A stretch of DNA of 64,000 bases from Mycobacterium syngnathidarum (GTDB lineage Bacteria > Actinomycetota > Actinomycetes > Mycobacteriales > Mycobacteriaceae), in contig NZ_MLCL01000029.1 of the NCBI RefSeq assembly GCF_001942625.1, positions 1-64,000 of the forward strand. The letters are read 5' to 3'. The notes beneath the pieces are model-generated. The model ran no database searches. It worked only from the letters and a program-made list of their open reading frames with translations, and was not told the DNA's origin. The translations under genes were made by a program, and so were the position numbers. This document shows, one piece after another, positions 36,703 to 46,443 of the stretch (its first letter is position 1; the number at the start of each line of letters is the position of its first letter).

Positions 36703-37653
36703 GTGTGGGAGAGTGGCGGAGTGCCGGTCTCGACAGCCTCGCCCGAATTCGCTGACCGTACCCGGCGGGTGGCGGAGGTGGCGCTGGAGGCCGGGCGTGC
36801 GCTGGGCCTGCCTGCCACGAACACGACGGTGCTGCACGACGCGTTCTCGATTGTCGTCCGCCTGGAACCGACCCCGGTGGTGGCGCGCGTCCAGGTTGTG
36901 CTGCCACCCGGGATGACACCCCAGGCCCAGGCTGAGCGGCAACAGCGGGAACTGGACGTGGTCGCCTGGCTCGACAGTCAGGGCCTACCGGTCGTGGTTC
37001 CGGCACCGATGCTGCCCCGGTCGCCCGTGCGCCGAGAGGGGTTCGGGATGACGTTCTGGGAGCTGGTCGATGTTGCGGCGGACCATGAGCCGTACTCGGC
37101 CGTCTCCATGGCTCATACCGCGACGTTGCACGCGGCCCTTGCGCGATATCCGGACGAATTGCCGTTTCTCACCCCGGTCAACCGATCGCTCGGCGGCTTG
37201 ATCGACAACTTGGACGATGCGGCGCCGTTGCTGCCGAGCGATGTCAGCCGAATACGCGACGAATACGCGGCGCTGCGATCGGTGCTCGCCGACCGTGCCT
37301 CGTTCGAGGCCAGGTTCCCCGACGTGAGTGTTCAGACCATTCACGGGGACGGGCCGGCGCTCAACGTCATCCGGACCACCGACGGCGTGCGGTTCGCCGA
37401 TTTCGAGGACGTCACTTGTGGTCCGGTGGAGTGGGATCTCGCGCTGGCCGGCCCGGCGGCGGCGGCCGAGTACGACGCGGCGGCGCGGGAACTGGGCTTG
37501 CGAGTCACGAATCCCGAAGTGCAGCGTTTGGTCGATGCCGCCGCGACGTTGACCATGGTCAGCTGTGTGACCCTGATACCTCAGCTACCGGTGCTCGCCG
37601 ACGGAGTGCTGCCGATGCTGGAGTCTTGGCGCGAGTCTGCGCCGCTGACCTGA
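36703..37653 (+). CDS. Aminoglycoside phosphotransferase (APH)-family kinase-like protein
   Basis: 316 residues. The Brenner-type catalytic motif is HGDGPALNVI, and the metal-binding Asp is in RFADFEDVTCGPVEWDLA. N-terminal lobe features are weaker (VVARVQVVLPPG). The family includes antibiotic kinases but also choline, homoserine and trehalose kinases, so resistance should not be assumed. The start is GTG 36703 or GTG 36721; the latter has a better ribosome site (GGAGAG/GGCGG). It is divergent from the sirtuin with only about 10 bases between starts, so promoters must overlap or lie inside coding sequence. Confidence 0.8.
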   Translation: MWESGGVPVSTASPEFADRTRRVAEVALEAGRALGLPATNTTVLHDAFSIVVRLEPTPVVARVQVVLPPGMTPQAQAERQQRELDVVAWLDSQGLPVVVPAPMLPRSPVRREGFGMTFWELVDVAADHEPYSAVSMAHTATLHAALARYPDELPFLTPVNRSLGGLIDNLDDAAPLLPSDVSRIRDEYAALRSVLADRASFEARFPDVSVQTIHGDGPALNVIRTTDGVRFADFEDVTCGPVEWDLALAGPAAAAEYDAAARELGLRVTNPEVQRLVDAAATLTMVSCVTLIPQLPVLADGVLPMLESWRESAPLT

Positions 37654-37656
37654 AAT

Positions 37657-38196
37657 TCATCCGAGGCACTCGGCGGCAGGGACCACTTCGGCGCTCATGT
37701 TGCGCCGCATCATCTCCAGCGCGGCCTGGCCCAGGCCGGCATCGATGTGCGCCACCGCGTCAGCCGGGATCACCACGTCGAAATGTCGCACGTACGCGTC
37801 CAGGGCGCTGTAGAGGATGCACTGCTCGGTGACCTGGCCCGCCAGGATCAACCGCCGGGTCTCCAGCCGGCCCAGCAGATAATCGAGTGCGGTCGCATAG
37901 AACACGCTGTGGCGCACCTTGGTCAGCAGCAGGCAGCCGTCCGCGGGTGCGATCGGGCGCACCAGGTCCGGATGCGCACCGGTCAGGGCGGACTCGACGA
38001 TGTCGCTGAACTGGGCGGTGAAATCGCCGTAGTTGTCGTTGACGTAGATCAGGTCGACATCGTCGCGGCCGCGCGCCGTCTCGATCAGCCCGACCAGCGG
38101 ATCGATGATCGCTGCCACATTGGGTGCCAGCAATTCGGCATCCTCGTGCCGGTAGGTGTTGAGCATGTCTACGACCACCAGTGCGGTATCGCTCAT
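37657..38196 (-). CDS. Isochorismatase-family cysteine hydrolase
   Basis: 179 residues with the alpha/beta hydrolase fold of isochorismatase and nicotinamidase. The expected triad is visible: Asp10 (VVVDMLNTY), Lys93 (TKVRHSVF) and Cys126 (AGQVTEQCIL), the last in the family's cis-peptide segment. It lacks the HxDxH metal site of classical nicotinamidase PncA, so nicotinamide as substrate is only a possibility suggested by the divergent nadE. It ends three bases from the APH-like gene (convergent). Confidence 0.85.
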   Translation of the reverse strand: MSDTALVVVDMLNTYRHEDAELLAPNVAAIIDPLVGLIETARGRDDVDLIYVNDNYGDFTAQFSDIVESALTGAHPDLVRPIAPADGCLLLTKVRHSVFYATALDYLLGRLETRRLILAGQVTEQCILYSALDAYVRHFDVVIPADAVAHIDAGLGQAALEMMRRNMSAEVVPAAECLG

Positions 38197-38253
38197 GCGT
38201 CAATTGGTACCCGCTGGCCCGATCTTGACACTTTTCGGGTGACAATGGGCGCG

Positions 38254-40305
38254 ATGGACTTCTACAGCGCCTATCGACACGGTTTCGCGCGGGTTGCCGC
38301 CTGCACTCACCACACAGCGCTGGCGGATCCGCCGGCGAACGCCGAATCGGTGCTCCGGTTGGCGCAGGCCTGCCACGACGACGGTGTGGCTGTCGCGGTG
38401 TTCCCCGAATTGACCTTGTCGGGGTACTCGATCGACGACATCGTCATGCAGGATGCGCTGCTGGAATCGGTGGAACAGGCGCTCGTCGAAATCGTCGCGG
38501 CGTCGGTGGTGTTGACGCCGGTCCTGGTGGTGGGCGCGCCCCTGCGGTACCGGCATCGGATCTACAACACGGCGGTGGTCATCCACCGGGGCGCGGTGCT
38601 CGGTGTGGCACCCAAGTCCTATCTGCCGACGTACCGCGAGTTCTACGAGCGCAGGCAGATGGCTCCGGGCAACGATGTGCGTGGCACCATCCACGTGGCC
38701 GGTGCCGAGGTGCCGTTCGGGCCCGACTTGTTGTTCGTGGCCTCCGATGTTCCCGGTCTGGTGCTGCACGTCGAGATCTGCGAGGACATGTTCGTGCCGG
38801 TGCCACCCAGCGCGCAGGCTGCGATGGCCGGCGCCACGGTGCTGGCCAATCTCTCGGGCAGCCCCATCACAGTCGGTCGCGCCGAAGATCGTGCGCTGCT
38901 GGCACGTTCGGCCTCATCGAGGTGTCTGGCGGCGTATGTGTACGCTGCGGCCGGCGAGGGGGAGTCGACGACCGACCTGGCTTGGGACGGCCAGACCATG
39001 ATCTGGGAGAACGGGCTGCTGCTCGCCGAGAGCGAGCGCTTTCCGCGGGGTGAACGGCGCTCGGTGGCCGACGTGGACCTGGAGTTGCTGCGGTCCGAGC
39101 GGCTGCGGATGGGTACTTTCGATGACAACGCCAGACATCATGGCGCCCAAGTGGATTCATTCCGCCGCATCGATTTCCAGCTCGACCCGCCGACCGACGA
39201 CATCGGGCTGCGGCGTGAGGTCGAGCGGTTTCCGTTCGTTCCGGCGGACCCCACACGGTTGCAACAGGATTGCTACGAGGCCTACAACATACAGGTTTCC
39301 GGGCTGGAGCAACGGCTGCGGGCGCTGAACTACCCCAAGGTGGTCATCGGGGTGTCCGGTGGTTTGGATTCCACGCATGCCCTGATCGTGGCCGCGCGGG
39401 CGATGGACCGGGAAAACCGGCCACGCAGCGACATCCTCGCGTTCACCCTGCCCGGCTTCGCCACCGGTGACCGGACCAAGAACAACGCCATCCGGTTGAG
39501 CCGTGCCCTGGGTGTGACGTTCGAAGAGATCGACATCAAGAAGACTGCCGAGCTGATGCTCACCGAGATGGACCATCCGTTCGGCCGGGGCGAGAAGGTT
39601 TACGACGTCACGTTCGAGAACGTGCAGGCCGGTTTGCGCACCGACTACCTGTTCCGGTTGGCCAACCAGCGCGGCGGCATCGTCTTGGGCACCGGCGACC
39701 TGTCCGAGCTGGCGCTGGGCTGGTCGACCTATGGGGTCGGTGACCAGATGTCGCACTACAACGTCAACGGCGGTGTGCCGAAAACCCTGATCCAGCACCT
39801 GATCCGCTGGGTGATCTCGTCGGGGCAGTTCGGCTCCGAGGATTCCGAAGTCAACGAGGTGTTGCAGTCGGTACTGGAAACCGAGATCACCCCGGAGCTG
39901 GTCCCCACCGGGGAGGACGAGGAGATCCAGAGCAGCGAGGCCAAGGTCGGTCCGTATGTGCTGCAGGACTTTTCGTTGTTCCAGGTGCTGCGCTACGGGT
40001 TCCGTCCGTCCAAGGTGGCGTTTCTGGCCTGGCACGCCTGGCATGACGCGGCCCATGGGGATTGGCCCGCCGGGTTCCCCGAGGACAAGCGCCCGGCGTA
40101 CTCGCTCAAAGAGATCCGGCACTGGCTGCAGGTGTTCGCGCAGCGGTTCTACTCGTTCTCCCAGTTCAAGCGTTCGGCGCTGCCCAATGGTCCCAAGGTG
40201 TCGCACGGCGGATCCCTCTCGCCGCGCGGGGATTGGCGGGCGCCCTCGGACATGTCGGCACGTATCTGGCTCGACGAGATCGAGCGGAGCATCCCCGAGC
40301 AATAG
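38254..40305 (+). CDS. nadE: Glutamine-dependent NAD+ synthetase
   Basis: Last step of NAD synthesis, amidating NaAD with ammonia from glutamine. It has 683 residues from the ATG at 38254, which gives the MDFYSAYRHG start conserved in mycobacteria; ATG 38245 is an alternative and the longer open frame is not real. The N-terminal nitrilase-type glutaminase triad is Glu52 (FPELTLSGY), Lys in VAPKSYLPTYRE (about 121) and Cys in VEICEDMF (about 176). The synthetase domain has the P-loop VIGVSGGLDSTHAL. It is convergent with the enoyl-CoA hydratase gene. Confidence 0.97.
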   Translation: MDFYSAYRHGFARVAACTHHTALADPPANAESVLRLAQACHDDGVAVAVFPELTLSGYSIDDIVMQDALLESVEQALVEIVAASVVLTPVLVVGAPLRYRHRIYNTAVVIHRGAVLGVAPKSYLPTYREFYERRQMAPGNDVRGTIHVAGAEVPFGPDLLFVASDVPGLVLHVEICEDMFVPVPPSAQAAMAGATVLANLSGSPITVGRAEDRALLARSASSRCLAAYVYAAAGEGESTTDLAWDGQTMIWENGLLLAESERFPRGERRSVADVDLELLRSERLRMGTFDDNARHHGAQVDSFRRIDFQLDPPTDDIGLRREVERFPFVPADPTRLQQDCYEAYNIQVSGLEQRLRALNYPKVVIGVSGGLDSTHALIVAARAMDRENRPRSDILAFTLPGFATGDRTKNNAIRLSRALGVTFEEIDIKKTAELMLTEMDHPFGRGEKVYDVTFENVQAGLRTDYLFRLANQRGGIVLGTGDLSELALGWSTYGVGDQMSHYNVNGGVPKTLIQHLIRWVISSGQFGSEDSEVNEVLQSVLETEITPELVPTGEDEEIQSSEAKVGPYVLQDFSLFQVLRYGFRPSKVAFLAWHAWHDAAHGDWPAGFPEDKRPAYSLKEIRHWLQVFAQRFYSFSQFKRSALPNGPKVSHGGSLSPRGDWRAPSDMSARIWLDEIERSIPEQ

Positions 40306-40320
40306 ATGCCTGGCCAGCGT

Positions 40321-41145
40321 CTAGAGGCGGCCCTGTGCCCGCAGGTCCGGATGTACCCACTCCGGTGAGCGGCGGGCCTTGAACGCGCGGAAGCCCTCCA
40401 TCGCCTCCTCGCCGCTGTAGCTGGCCTTCATGCCGATCCGGTCGTAGAGGCCCATGTAGCTGTCCAGGCTGGACTTGACCACCCCGCGGGCCCGGGGTGC
40501 GGTCCGGCAGCATTGGCTGAGCACTTCCGTTGCCGCAGAGAGCAGTTCGTCGTGGGGGACCACGCGGGCGACCATGCCCCAGTCGACCGCCTCCTGCGCC
40601 GTGAGGGTGCGGCCGGTGAACATCAGGTCGCGGGTGCGCACGGGTCCGATGAGGCGCGCGAGCATCTGGCTGTAGTAGGTGTCGGCGATGCCGCGGTACA
40701 ACTCGGGTACCCGGAACGTGGCGCGGTCGCTGACCACGGCCATGTCGCTGCAGATCGCGATCTGCAACCCGCCGCCCTGGCACAACCCGTTGACCGCGCT
40801 GACCACCGGCTTGACCGATTGGCGCAGGGTTTCGAACGGCGTGACATCCATCGACAGGGCCGCGCCGAAACTCATCCAGTCGTCGACGCCGTTGCCGCCG
40901 CCGAGGTCACCACCCGGTGCGAACACGTCCCCGGCCCCGGTGATGAGCAGGCCGGCCAGATCCGGGTCGGCCTCGACATGGGTGACCGCGTACCGGATGC
41001 CGAAGTACATGGCCGGTGTCATCGCGTTGCGGGCCTCCGGGCGATCGAGGGTGACGACGCCGAACGGACCCCGTCGCTCGAATTTGAGATAGGGGGTGCC
41101 GAGCCAGTCGCCGTCGGGTGGCCGTGGGGAGAGTCCCTGCGTCAT
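40321..41145 (-). CDS. Enoyl-CoA hydratase/isomerase family protein
   Basis: 274 residues from the ATG at 41145; the much longer open frame runs into the ribokinase gene and is not real. The crotonase signature region reads SAVNGLCQGGGLQIAICSDMAV, with the oxyanion-hole NG..QGGG. The PAPGG-type loop (DVFAPGGDLGG) is present. The usual catalytic Glu pair could not be placed by eye with certainty, so hydratase versus isomerase or other acyl-CoA activity is open. It follows the ribokinase gene by 44 bases on the same strand. Confidence 0.88.
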   Translation of the reverse strand: MTQGLSPRPPDGDWLGTPYLKFERRGPFGVVTLDRPEARNAMTPAMYFGIRYAVTHVEADPDLAGLLITGAGDVFAPGGDLGGGNGVDDWMSFGAALSMDVTPFETLRQSVKPVVSAVNGLCQGGGLQIAICSDMAVVSDRATFRVPELYRGIADTYYSQMLARLIGPVRTRDLMFTGRTLTAQEAVDWGMVARVVPHDELLSAATEVLSQCCRTAPRARGVVKSSLDSYMGLYDRIGMKASYSGEEAMEGFRAFKARRSPEWVHPDLRAQGRL

Positions 41146-41189
41146 GGTGGCGACTATAACGCCAACGGTATCGGCTTCAGTTGGCCGTC

Positions 41190-42050
41190 TCAGGGGGTCA
41201 GGACGGCGTCGACGTCGGCGGCCGACGGCGCGCAGTCGCCGGCCCCGCGCACCAAGGTGGCCAGGGCCCCGGCGGCACAGGCGCGCCGCAGCGCCTGCTC
41301 GTGGCCCGCGGTCCATCCGGCGGCCAGCACCCCGGCGAACACGTCGCCGGCGCCGGCCGTGTCCAGTGCCTGCACCGTGGGGGCCGGCACGTCGAAGCGC
41401 TCGTCGGAGCTCAGATAGCTGGCTCCTCGTGCGCCTCGGGTGATCACCAGATGCCGCACCGGCCAATGCCACTCGGCCGCCTCGGTCTCGTTCACCACCA
41501 CCACGTCGACCAGTTCCGACAGGGCCAGCAGGTGATGGGCGGGGGTGCCCCCGGGCGACGCGTTGAGCATCACCACCGCTCCGGCCGCCCGTGCCAGCTT
41601 GGCTGCCGCGATCGCCGTCGTCACCGGGATCTCCAACTGGATCAAGGTGACCTCGCTCCACACGATGGCGGAACGGGCCGCCGCGGAATCCACCTCGAGG
41701 CGCGAGTTGGCGCCCGGTGCCACCACGATGCAGTTCTCGCCGACGGTGTCGACCAGGATCGCCGCCGATCCGCTCGGACCGGGCACGCAGGCCACGGACT
41801 CGGCGCCGACCCCGTTGGCCTGGAGATGACGGCGCAGGATCGTGGCGGCCGCATCGTCACCGATCGCGGCCACCAGTTCCACCTCGGCACCGGCGCGCGC
41901 GGCCGCCACCGCCTGGTTTCCGCCCTTGCCGCCGGGCGCCGAAGCCAGTGACGATGCGAGCACCGTCTGCCCCGGGCGCGGCAGTGCGCCGACGGTGAAC
42001 GTGAGATCGGCGTTGATACTCCCGACGACGCAAACCCGCGCAGCGGCCAT
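41190..42050 (-). CDS. rbsK: Ribokinase
   Basis: PfkB-family sugar kinase, 286 residues. N-terminal VVGSINADLTFTVGALPRPG and PGGKGGNQAVAAARAGA are the ribokinase-type first signature. The C-terminal LDTAGAGDVFAGVLAAGW holds the catalytic Asp. The GGKGxNQA form points to ribokinase more than to adenosine kinase or fructokinase. There is no ribose transporter nearby. Divergent from proA with 73 bases between starts. Confidence 0.88.
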   Translation of the reverse strand: MAAARVCVVGSINADLTFTVGALPRPGQTVLASSLASAPGGKGGNQAVAAARAGAEVELVAAIGDDAAATILRRHLQANGVGAESVACVPGPSGSAAILVDTVGENCIVVAPGANSRLEVDSAAARSAIVWSEVTLIQLEIPVTTAIAAAKLARAAGAVVMLNASPGGTPAHHLLALSELVDVVVVNETEAAEWHWPVRHLVITRGARGASYLSSDERFDVPAPTVQALDTAGAGDVFAGVLAAGWTAGHEQALRRACAAGALATLVRGAGDCAPSAADVDAVLTP

Positions 42051-42123
42051 GGATGAAAAGGCTAGTTGCTACCGGCGCCTGACACCTGTCGAAGCACCTC
42101 AACTCCTCCGATACGCTGGCTAG

Positions 42124-43389
42124 ATGAGCGTTCAGACAGAGTCTCCGACGACTGCCGTGCCCGACGCCGACCTGCGCGGGCAGGTGCACGAGGCCGCGCG
42201 TCGGGCCCGCGTCGCCGCCCGCGTCCTGGGCACCCTGAGCGCCGAGACGAAGAACCGCGCGCTGCATGCCGCCGCCGACAGCGTGCTGGCTCACGTCCAC
42301 GAGATCCTGACTGCAAATGCCGCCGACGTCGAGGCCGCGCGTGCGGCCGGGACCCCCGAGTCGATCCTGGACCGCCTGGCGCTCAACCCACAACGGGTCG
42401 ACGGCATCGCCGCCGGTCTGCGCCAGGTCGCCGGACTGCCCGATCCGGTCGGCGAGGTGTTGCGCGGCCGCACCCTGCCCAACGGACTGCAACTGCGTCA
42501 GCAGCGGGTGCCGCTCGGCGTCGTCGGAATGGTCTACGAGGGCAGGCCCAACGTCACAGTCGACGCCTTCGGGCTCACCCTGAAATCGGGCAACGCCGCT
42601 CTGCTGCGCGGCAGTTCGTCCGCGGCCCGGTCCAACGAGGCGCTGGTGGCCGCGCTGCGTTCGGCTCTGGCGTCGGTCGGTCTGCCCCTGGATGCCGTGC
42701 AACTGCTGCCCAGCCACGACCGGGCCAGCGTCACCCACCTGATCCAGGCCCGCGGCCTGGTCGACGTGGTGATCCCGCGCGGGGGAGCCGGCCTGATCGA
42801 GGCCGTGGTGCGCGATGCGCAGGTGCCCACCATCGAGACCGGTGTGGGCAATTGCCATGTCTACGTTCATTCCTCGGCCGACATCGACCTGGCCTGCAAG
42901 ATCCTGCTGAACTCCAAGACCCGCCGTCCCAGCGTCTGCAACGCCGCCGAGACCCTGCTGGTCGACAAGGCGCTGGAGGCCACCGCGCTGCCGCGGCTGA
43001 CCGCGGCCCTGCGCGAGGCCGGGGTCACGGTGCACGCCGATCCCACCGACGAGGAATTACACACCGAGTTCCTCTCGATGGACATCGCCGTGGCCCTGGT
43101 GGATGGGGTCGACGGGGCGATCGCCCACATCAACACGTACGGCACCGGGCACACCGAGGCCATCGTGACAACGGATCTTGCTGCGGCCCAGCGTTTCACC
43201 GAGCAGGTGGACGCGGCCGCGGTGATGGTCAACGCGTCCACCGCGTTCACCGACGGAGAGCAGTTCGGTTTCGGCGCAGAGATCGGCATCTCCACCCAGA
43301 AGCTGCATGCCCGCGGACCCATGGGCCTGCCCGAACTGACCTCGACCAAATGGATCGTGTGGGGAGACGGTCAGACCCGCCCGGCCTAG
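42124..43389 (+). CDS. proA: Glutamate-5-semialdehyde dehydrogenase
   Basis: Second enzyme of proline synthesis, reducing gamma-glutamyl phosphate with NADPH. 421 residues. The family segment [20 protein letters not shown] is present near residue 125, and the nucleophilic Cys lies in the [15 protein letters not shown] segment. It is separated from proB by about 8.3 kb; in many bacteria the two are adjacent. A MoxR gene follows after 30 bases. Confidence 0.97.
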   Translation: MSVQTESPTTAVPDADLRGQVHEAARRARVAARVLGTLSAETKNRALHAAADSVLAHVHEILTANAADVEAARAAGTPESILDRLALNPQRVDGIAAGLRQVAGLPDPVGEVLRGRTLPNGLQLRQQRVPLGVVGMVYEGRPNVTVDAFGLTLKSGNAALLRGSSSAARSNEALVAALRSALASVGLPLDAVQLLPSHDRASVTHLIQARGLVDVVIPRGGAGLIEAVVRDAQVPTIETGVGNCHVYVHSSADIDLACKILLNSKTRRPSVCNAAETLLVDKALEATALPRLTAALREAGVTVHADPTDEELHTEFLSMDIAVALVDGVDGAIAHINTYGTGHTEAIVTTDLAAAQRFTEQVDAAAVMVNASTAFTDGEQFGFGAEIGISTQKLHARGPMGLPELTSTKWIVWGDGQTRPA

Positions 43390-43419
43390 GCGCCGACCAG
43401 ACAGAAGCCAGGAGACCAC

Positions 43420-44310
43420 ATGAGCGTGCCCGCTCGCCCCGCTCCGTTGTTCGCCGACATCGACGATGTCGCGCGGCGCCTCGCGGAGACCGGATACCTG
43501 CCCGACACCGCCACCGCGACAGCGGTTTTCCTCGCCGACCGGCTCGGTAAACCGTTGCTCGTGGAGGGGCCCGCGGGCGTCGGCAAGACCGAACTGGCCC
43601 GCGCGGTCGCGGCGACCACCGGCTCGGAGCTGGTCCGGTTGCAGTGCTATGAGGGCGTGGACGAAGCCCGCGCACTCTACGAGTGGAACCACGCCAAGCA
43701 GATCCTGCGAATCCAGGCCGGACAGGCCGGCGGGTCGGGCACCGATTGGGACCAGACCAAGGACGACGTGTTCAGCGAGGAGTTCCTGCTGACCCGTCCG
43801 CTGCTGACCGCGATCAAGCGCACCGACCCGACCGTCCTGCTGATCGACGAGACCGACAAGGCCGACATCGAGATCGAAGGCCTGCTGCTGGAGGTGCTTT
43901 CCGACTTCGCGGTCACCGTCCCGGAACTCGGCACCATCACCGCCGAACGGCCGCCGTTCGTGCTGCTCACCTCCAATGCCACCCGTGAGCTTTCCGAGGC
44001 GCTCAAGCGTCGCTGCCTGTTCCTGCACATCGACTTCCCAGACCCGGACCTGGAGCGCCGCATCCTGCTGTCCCGGGTGCCCGAGCTTCCCGAGCACATC
44101 GCCACCGAACTGGTGCGGATCATCGGTGTGCTGCGCGGGATGCAGCTCAAGAAGCTGCCGTCGGTCGCCGAGACCATCGACTGGGGCCGCACCGTCCTGG
44201 CCCTGGGACTGGACACCATCGACGACGAGATGATCGCCGCCACCCTGGGTGTGGTGCTCAAACACCAGTCAGACCAAGTGCGAGCCGCCGGCGAGCTGAG
44301 GCTGAACTAA
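43420..44310 (+). CDS. MoxR-family AAA+ ATPase
   Basis: 296 residues. Walker A is EGPAGVGKTELARA, Walker B VLLIDETDKADIEIE, sensor 1 LLTSNATRELSEAL, and the arginine finger is likely in LKRRCLF. MoxR ATPases work as chaperones with a von Willebrand factor A (VWA) partner to activate enzymes or insert cofactors, and the next gene encodes such a partner, beginning at the very next base after the stop. The client is unknown; CoxD-like members help CO dehydrogenase maturation. Confidence 0.92.
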   Translation: MSVPARPAPLFADIDDVARRLAETGYLPDTATATAVFLADRLGKPLLVEGPAGVGKTELARAVAATTGSELVRLQCYEGVDEARALYEWNHAKQILRIQAGQAGGSGTDWDQTKDDVFSEEFLLTRPLLTAIKRTDPTVLLIDETDKADIEIEGLLLEVLSDFAVTVPELGTITAERPPFVLLTSNATRELSEALKRRCLFLHIDFPDPDLERRILLSRVPELPEHIATELVRIIGVLRGMQLKKLPSVAETIDWGRTVLALGLDTIDDEMIAATLGVVLKHQSDQVRAAGELRLN

Positions 44311-45762
44311 ATGGTTCCCCGCCGGGTTCGACCGCCCCAGCCGCTGGCCCCCCACGGTTGGCCCGGGCACCTTGTCGAGTTCGTAGAAGCCCTTCGCGGG
44401 CAAGGGATCTCCGTCGGCCCGTCGGAGACGGTCGATGCGGGCCGGGTGATCACCGTGCTGGGGCTCGGCGACCGGGAGGCGTTGCGGGAGGGTATCGCGT
44501 GCGCGGTGCTGCGGCGTCCGGACCACCGCGAGACCTACGACGCGATGTTCGACCTGTTCTTCCCGGCGGCGCTCGGCGCGCGCACGGTGCTGGATGACGA
44601 CGACGATGCCGCCGACGGCGACAGTCAGCCCCAGCTGCCGCCCGAGGACATCGAGGCGATGCGCGAGGCCCTGGTGCAGATGCTGGCCGACAACGAGGAT
44701 CTGGCCAACCTCGACGACCGGATGGCGGCGATGATCGCGCGGATCGTCGAGGCCTACGGTCGATACAACTCCAGCCGCGGTCCGTCGTACTCGTCGTATC
44801 AGGCACTCAAGGCCATGAGCCTCGACGATCTGGAGGGCCGACTGCTGGCCGGGCTGCTCGCGCCCTATGGCGAGGAGCCGACGCCGACCCAGGAGGAGAT
44901 CGCCAAGGCCCTGGCCGCTCAGCGCGTCTCCCAGCTGCGCAAGATGGTCGAGTCCGAGACCAAGCGGCGCACCGCCGAGCAGCTGGGCCGAGACCACGTG
45001 CAGATGTACGGGGTGCCGCAGCTGGCCGAGAACGTCGAGTTCCTGCGCGCTTCCGGGGAGCAGCTGCGCCAGATGCGCAAGACCGTGCAGCCGCTGGCCC
45101 GCACGCTGGCGACGCGGCTGGCGGCCCGGCGTCGGCGGTCCCGGTCCGGCGAGATCGACTTGCGCAAAACACTGCGCAAGTCGATGTCCACCGGCGGTGT
45201 GCCGATCGACGTCGTGCTCAAGAAGCCGCATCCGGCCCGCCCCGAGCTCGTGGTGCTCTGCGATGTGTCGGGGTCGGTGGCCGGGTTCAGCCACTTCACC
45301 CTGATGCTCGTCTCGGCGCTGCGCCAGCAGTTCTCCCGGGTACGTGTGTTCGCCTTCATCGACACCACCGACGAGGTGACCGACATGTTCGGGCCCGAGG
45401 CCGATCTCGCGGTGGCGGTGCAGCGCATCACCCGCGAGGCGGGGGTCTACACCCGCGACGGGCATTCCGACTACGGGCACGCTTTCGTATCCTTCCTGGA
45501 CAAGTTCCCCAACGTGCTGTCGCCGCGCAGCTCGCTGCTGGTGCTGGGCGACGGCCGGAACAACTACCGAAACCCCGAGACGGAGCTGCTCGCGCACATG
45601 GTGTCGGCCAGTCGGCACGCGCACTGGCTCAACCCCGAGCCCAAGCATCTGTGGGGTAGCGGGGACTCCGCGGCACCGAAGTACCTCGAAACCATCCCGA
45701 TGCACGAGTGCCGGTCGGCCAAACAGCTGGCCGCCGTGATCGACGGGTTGCTGCCGGTCTGA
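44311..45762 (+). CDS. VWA (CoxE-like) domain protein
   Basis: 483 residues, predicted partner of the MoxR ATPase. An N-terminal helical region with an acidic patch (DDDDDAADGD near residue 95) leads to a basic linker (LAARRRRSRSGEID) and a C-terminal VWA domain. Its MIDAS motif is LVVLCDVSGSVAGFS, followed by FIDTTDEVTDMF and a DGHSDYGHAF stretch. This layout fits CoxE-like proteins. The gene directly abuts the MoxR stop (TAA-ATG), so co-translation is likely. No Cox structural genes are in the window. Confidence 0.9.
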   Translation: MVPRRVRPPQPLAPHGWPGHLVEFVEALRGQGISVGPSETVDAGRVITVLGLGDREALREGIACAVLRRPDHRETYDAMFDLFFPAALGARTVLDDDDDAADGDSQPQLPPEDIEAMREALVQMLADNEDLANLDDRMAAMIARIVEAYGRYNSSRGPSYSSYQALKAMSLDDLEGRLLAGLLAPYGEEPTPTQEEIAKALAAQRVSQLRKMVESETKRRTAEQLGRDHVQMYGVPQLAENVEFLRASGEQLRQMRKTVQPLARTLATRLAARRRRSRSGEIDLRKTLRKSMSTGGVPIDVVLKKPHPARPELVVLCDVSGSVAGFSHFTLMLVSALRQQFSRVRVFAFIDTTDEVTDMFGPEADLAVAVQRITREAGVYTRDGHSDYGHAFVSFLDKFPNVLSPRSSLLVLGDGRNNYRNPETELLAHMVSASRHAHWLNPEPKHLWGSGDSAAPKYLETIPMHECRSAKQLAAVIDGLLPV

Positions 45763-45795
45763 GCCGCGCTTGCGGCTGCCGTAAGCTGCCTCTTT

Positions 45796-46443
45796 GTGGC
45801 AAGACGGCGCAGGCTGGGTGTGATGGGCGGGACGTTCGATCCTGTCCACCACGGCCACCTGGTGGCCGCCAGCGAGGTCGCCGACCTGTTCGAACTCGAC
45901 GAGGTGGTTTTCGTCCCGACCGGTCAGCCGTGGCAGAAGCACGATCGGCGGGTCAGCGCCGCTGAGGACCGGTATCTGATGACGGTGATCGCGACCGCCT
46001 CCAACCCGCGCTTCTCGGTCAGCCGGGTCGACATCGATCGGGGCGGCGCGACCTACACCAAGGACACCTTGCGTGACCTGCGCGATCTCAACGACGACAC
46101 CGACCTGTACTTCATCACCGGCGCCGATGCCCTGGCATCGATCCTGTCCTGGCAGAACTGGGAGGATCTGTTCTCCATGGCGAGGTTCGTGGGCGTCAGT
46201 CGGCCGGGTTACGAGTTGGACGGTGAACATATCGAGGCGGCGCTGCGTGAGCTGCCGCCGGACGCATTGACGTTGGTCGAGGTGCCCGCGCTGGCGATCT
46301 CGTCCAGTGACTGCCGTAAGCGGGCCGCCGAAGGCCGGCCGATCTGGTACCTGGTACCCGACGGTGTGGTGCAGTACGTGGCCAAACGCGGGTTGTACTC
46401 CGCAGACGGGAAGGGTGAACGCATCATGGAGCCGATTCGATGA
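45796..46443 (+). CDS. nadD: Nicotinate-nucleotide adenylyltransferase
   Basis: Makes NaAD, the substrate of NadE. 215 residues. The nucleotidyltransferase motif is [15 protein letters not shown] at the N-terminus and the second ISSSDCRKR motif (ISSTxIR-like) lies near residue 175. GTG start. The stop overlaps the rsfS ATG by four bases, the conserved nadD-rsfS-gpgP order. Confidence 0.96.
   Translation: MARRRRLGVMGGTFDPVHHGHLVAASEVADLFELDEVVFVPTGQPWQKHDRRVSAAEDRYLMTVIATASNPRFSVSRVDIDRGGATYTKDTLRDLRDLNDDTDLYFITGADALASILSWQNWEDLFSMARFVGVSRPGYELDGEHIEAALRELPPDALTLVEVPALAISSSDCRKRAAEGRPIWYLVPDGVVQYVAKRGLYSADGKGERIMEPIR

Noticed and set aside
36694..36942. N-terminal extension of the sirtuin
   Set aside because: It overlaps the divergent APH-like gene, has random composition, and sirtuin homology starts after 36693.
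36703..37653. Antibiotic-resistance kinase
   Set aside because: The APH fold alone does not show aminoglycoside resistance; the family has many metabolic members.
37747..38253. N-terminal extension of NadE
   Set aside because: It is antisense to the cysteine hydrolase gene, and the conserved MDFYSAY start lies at 38254.
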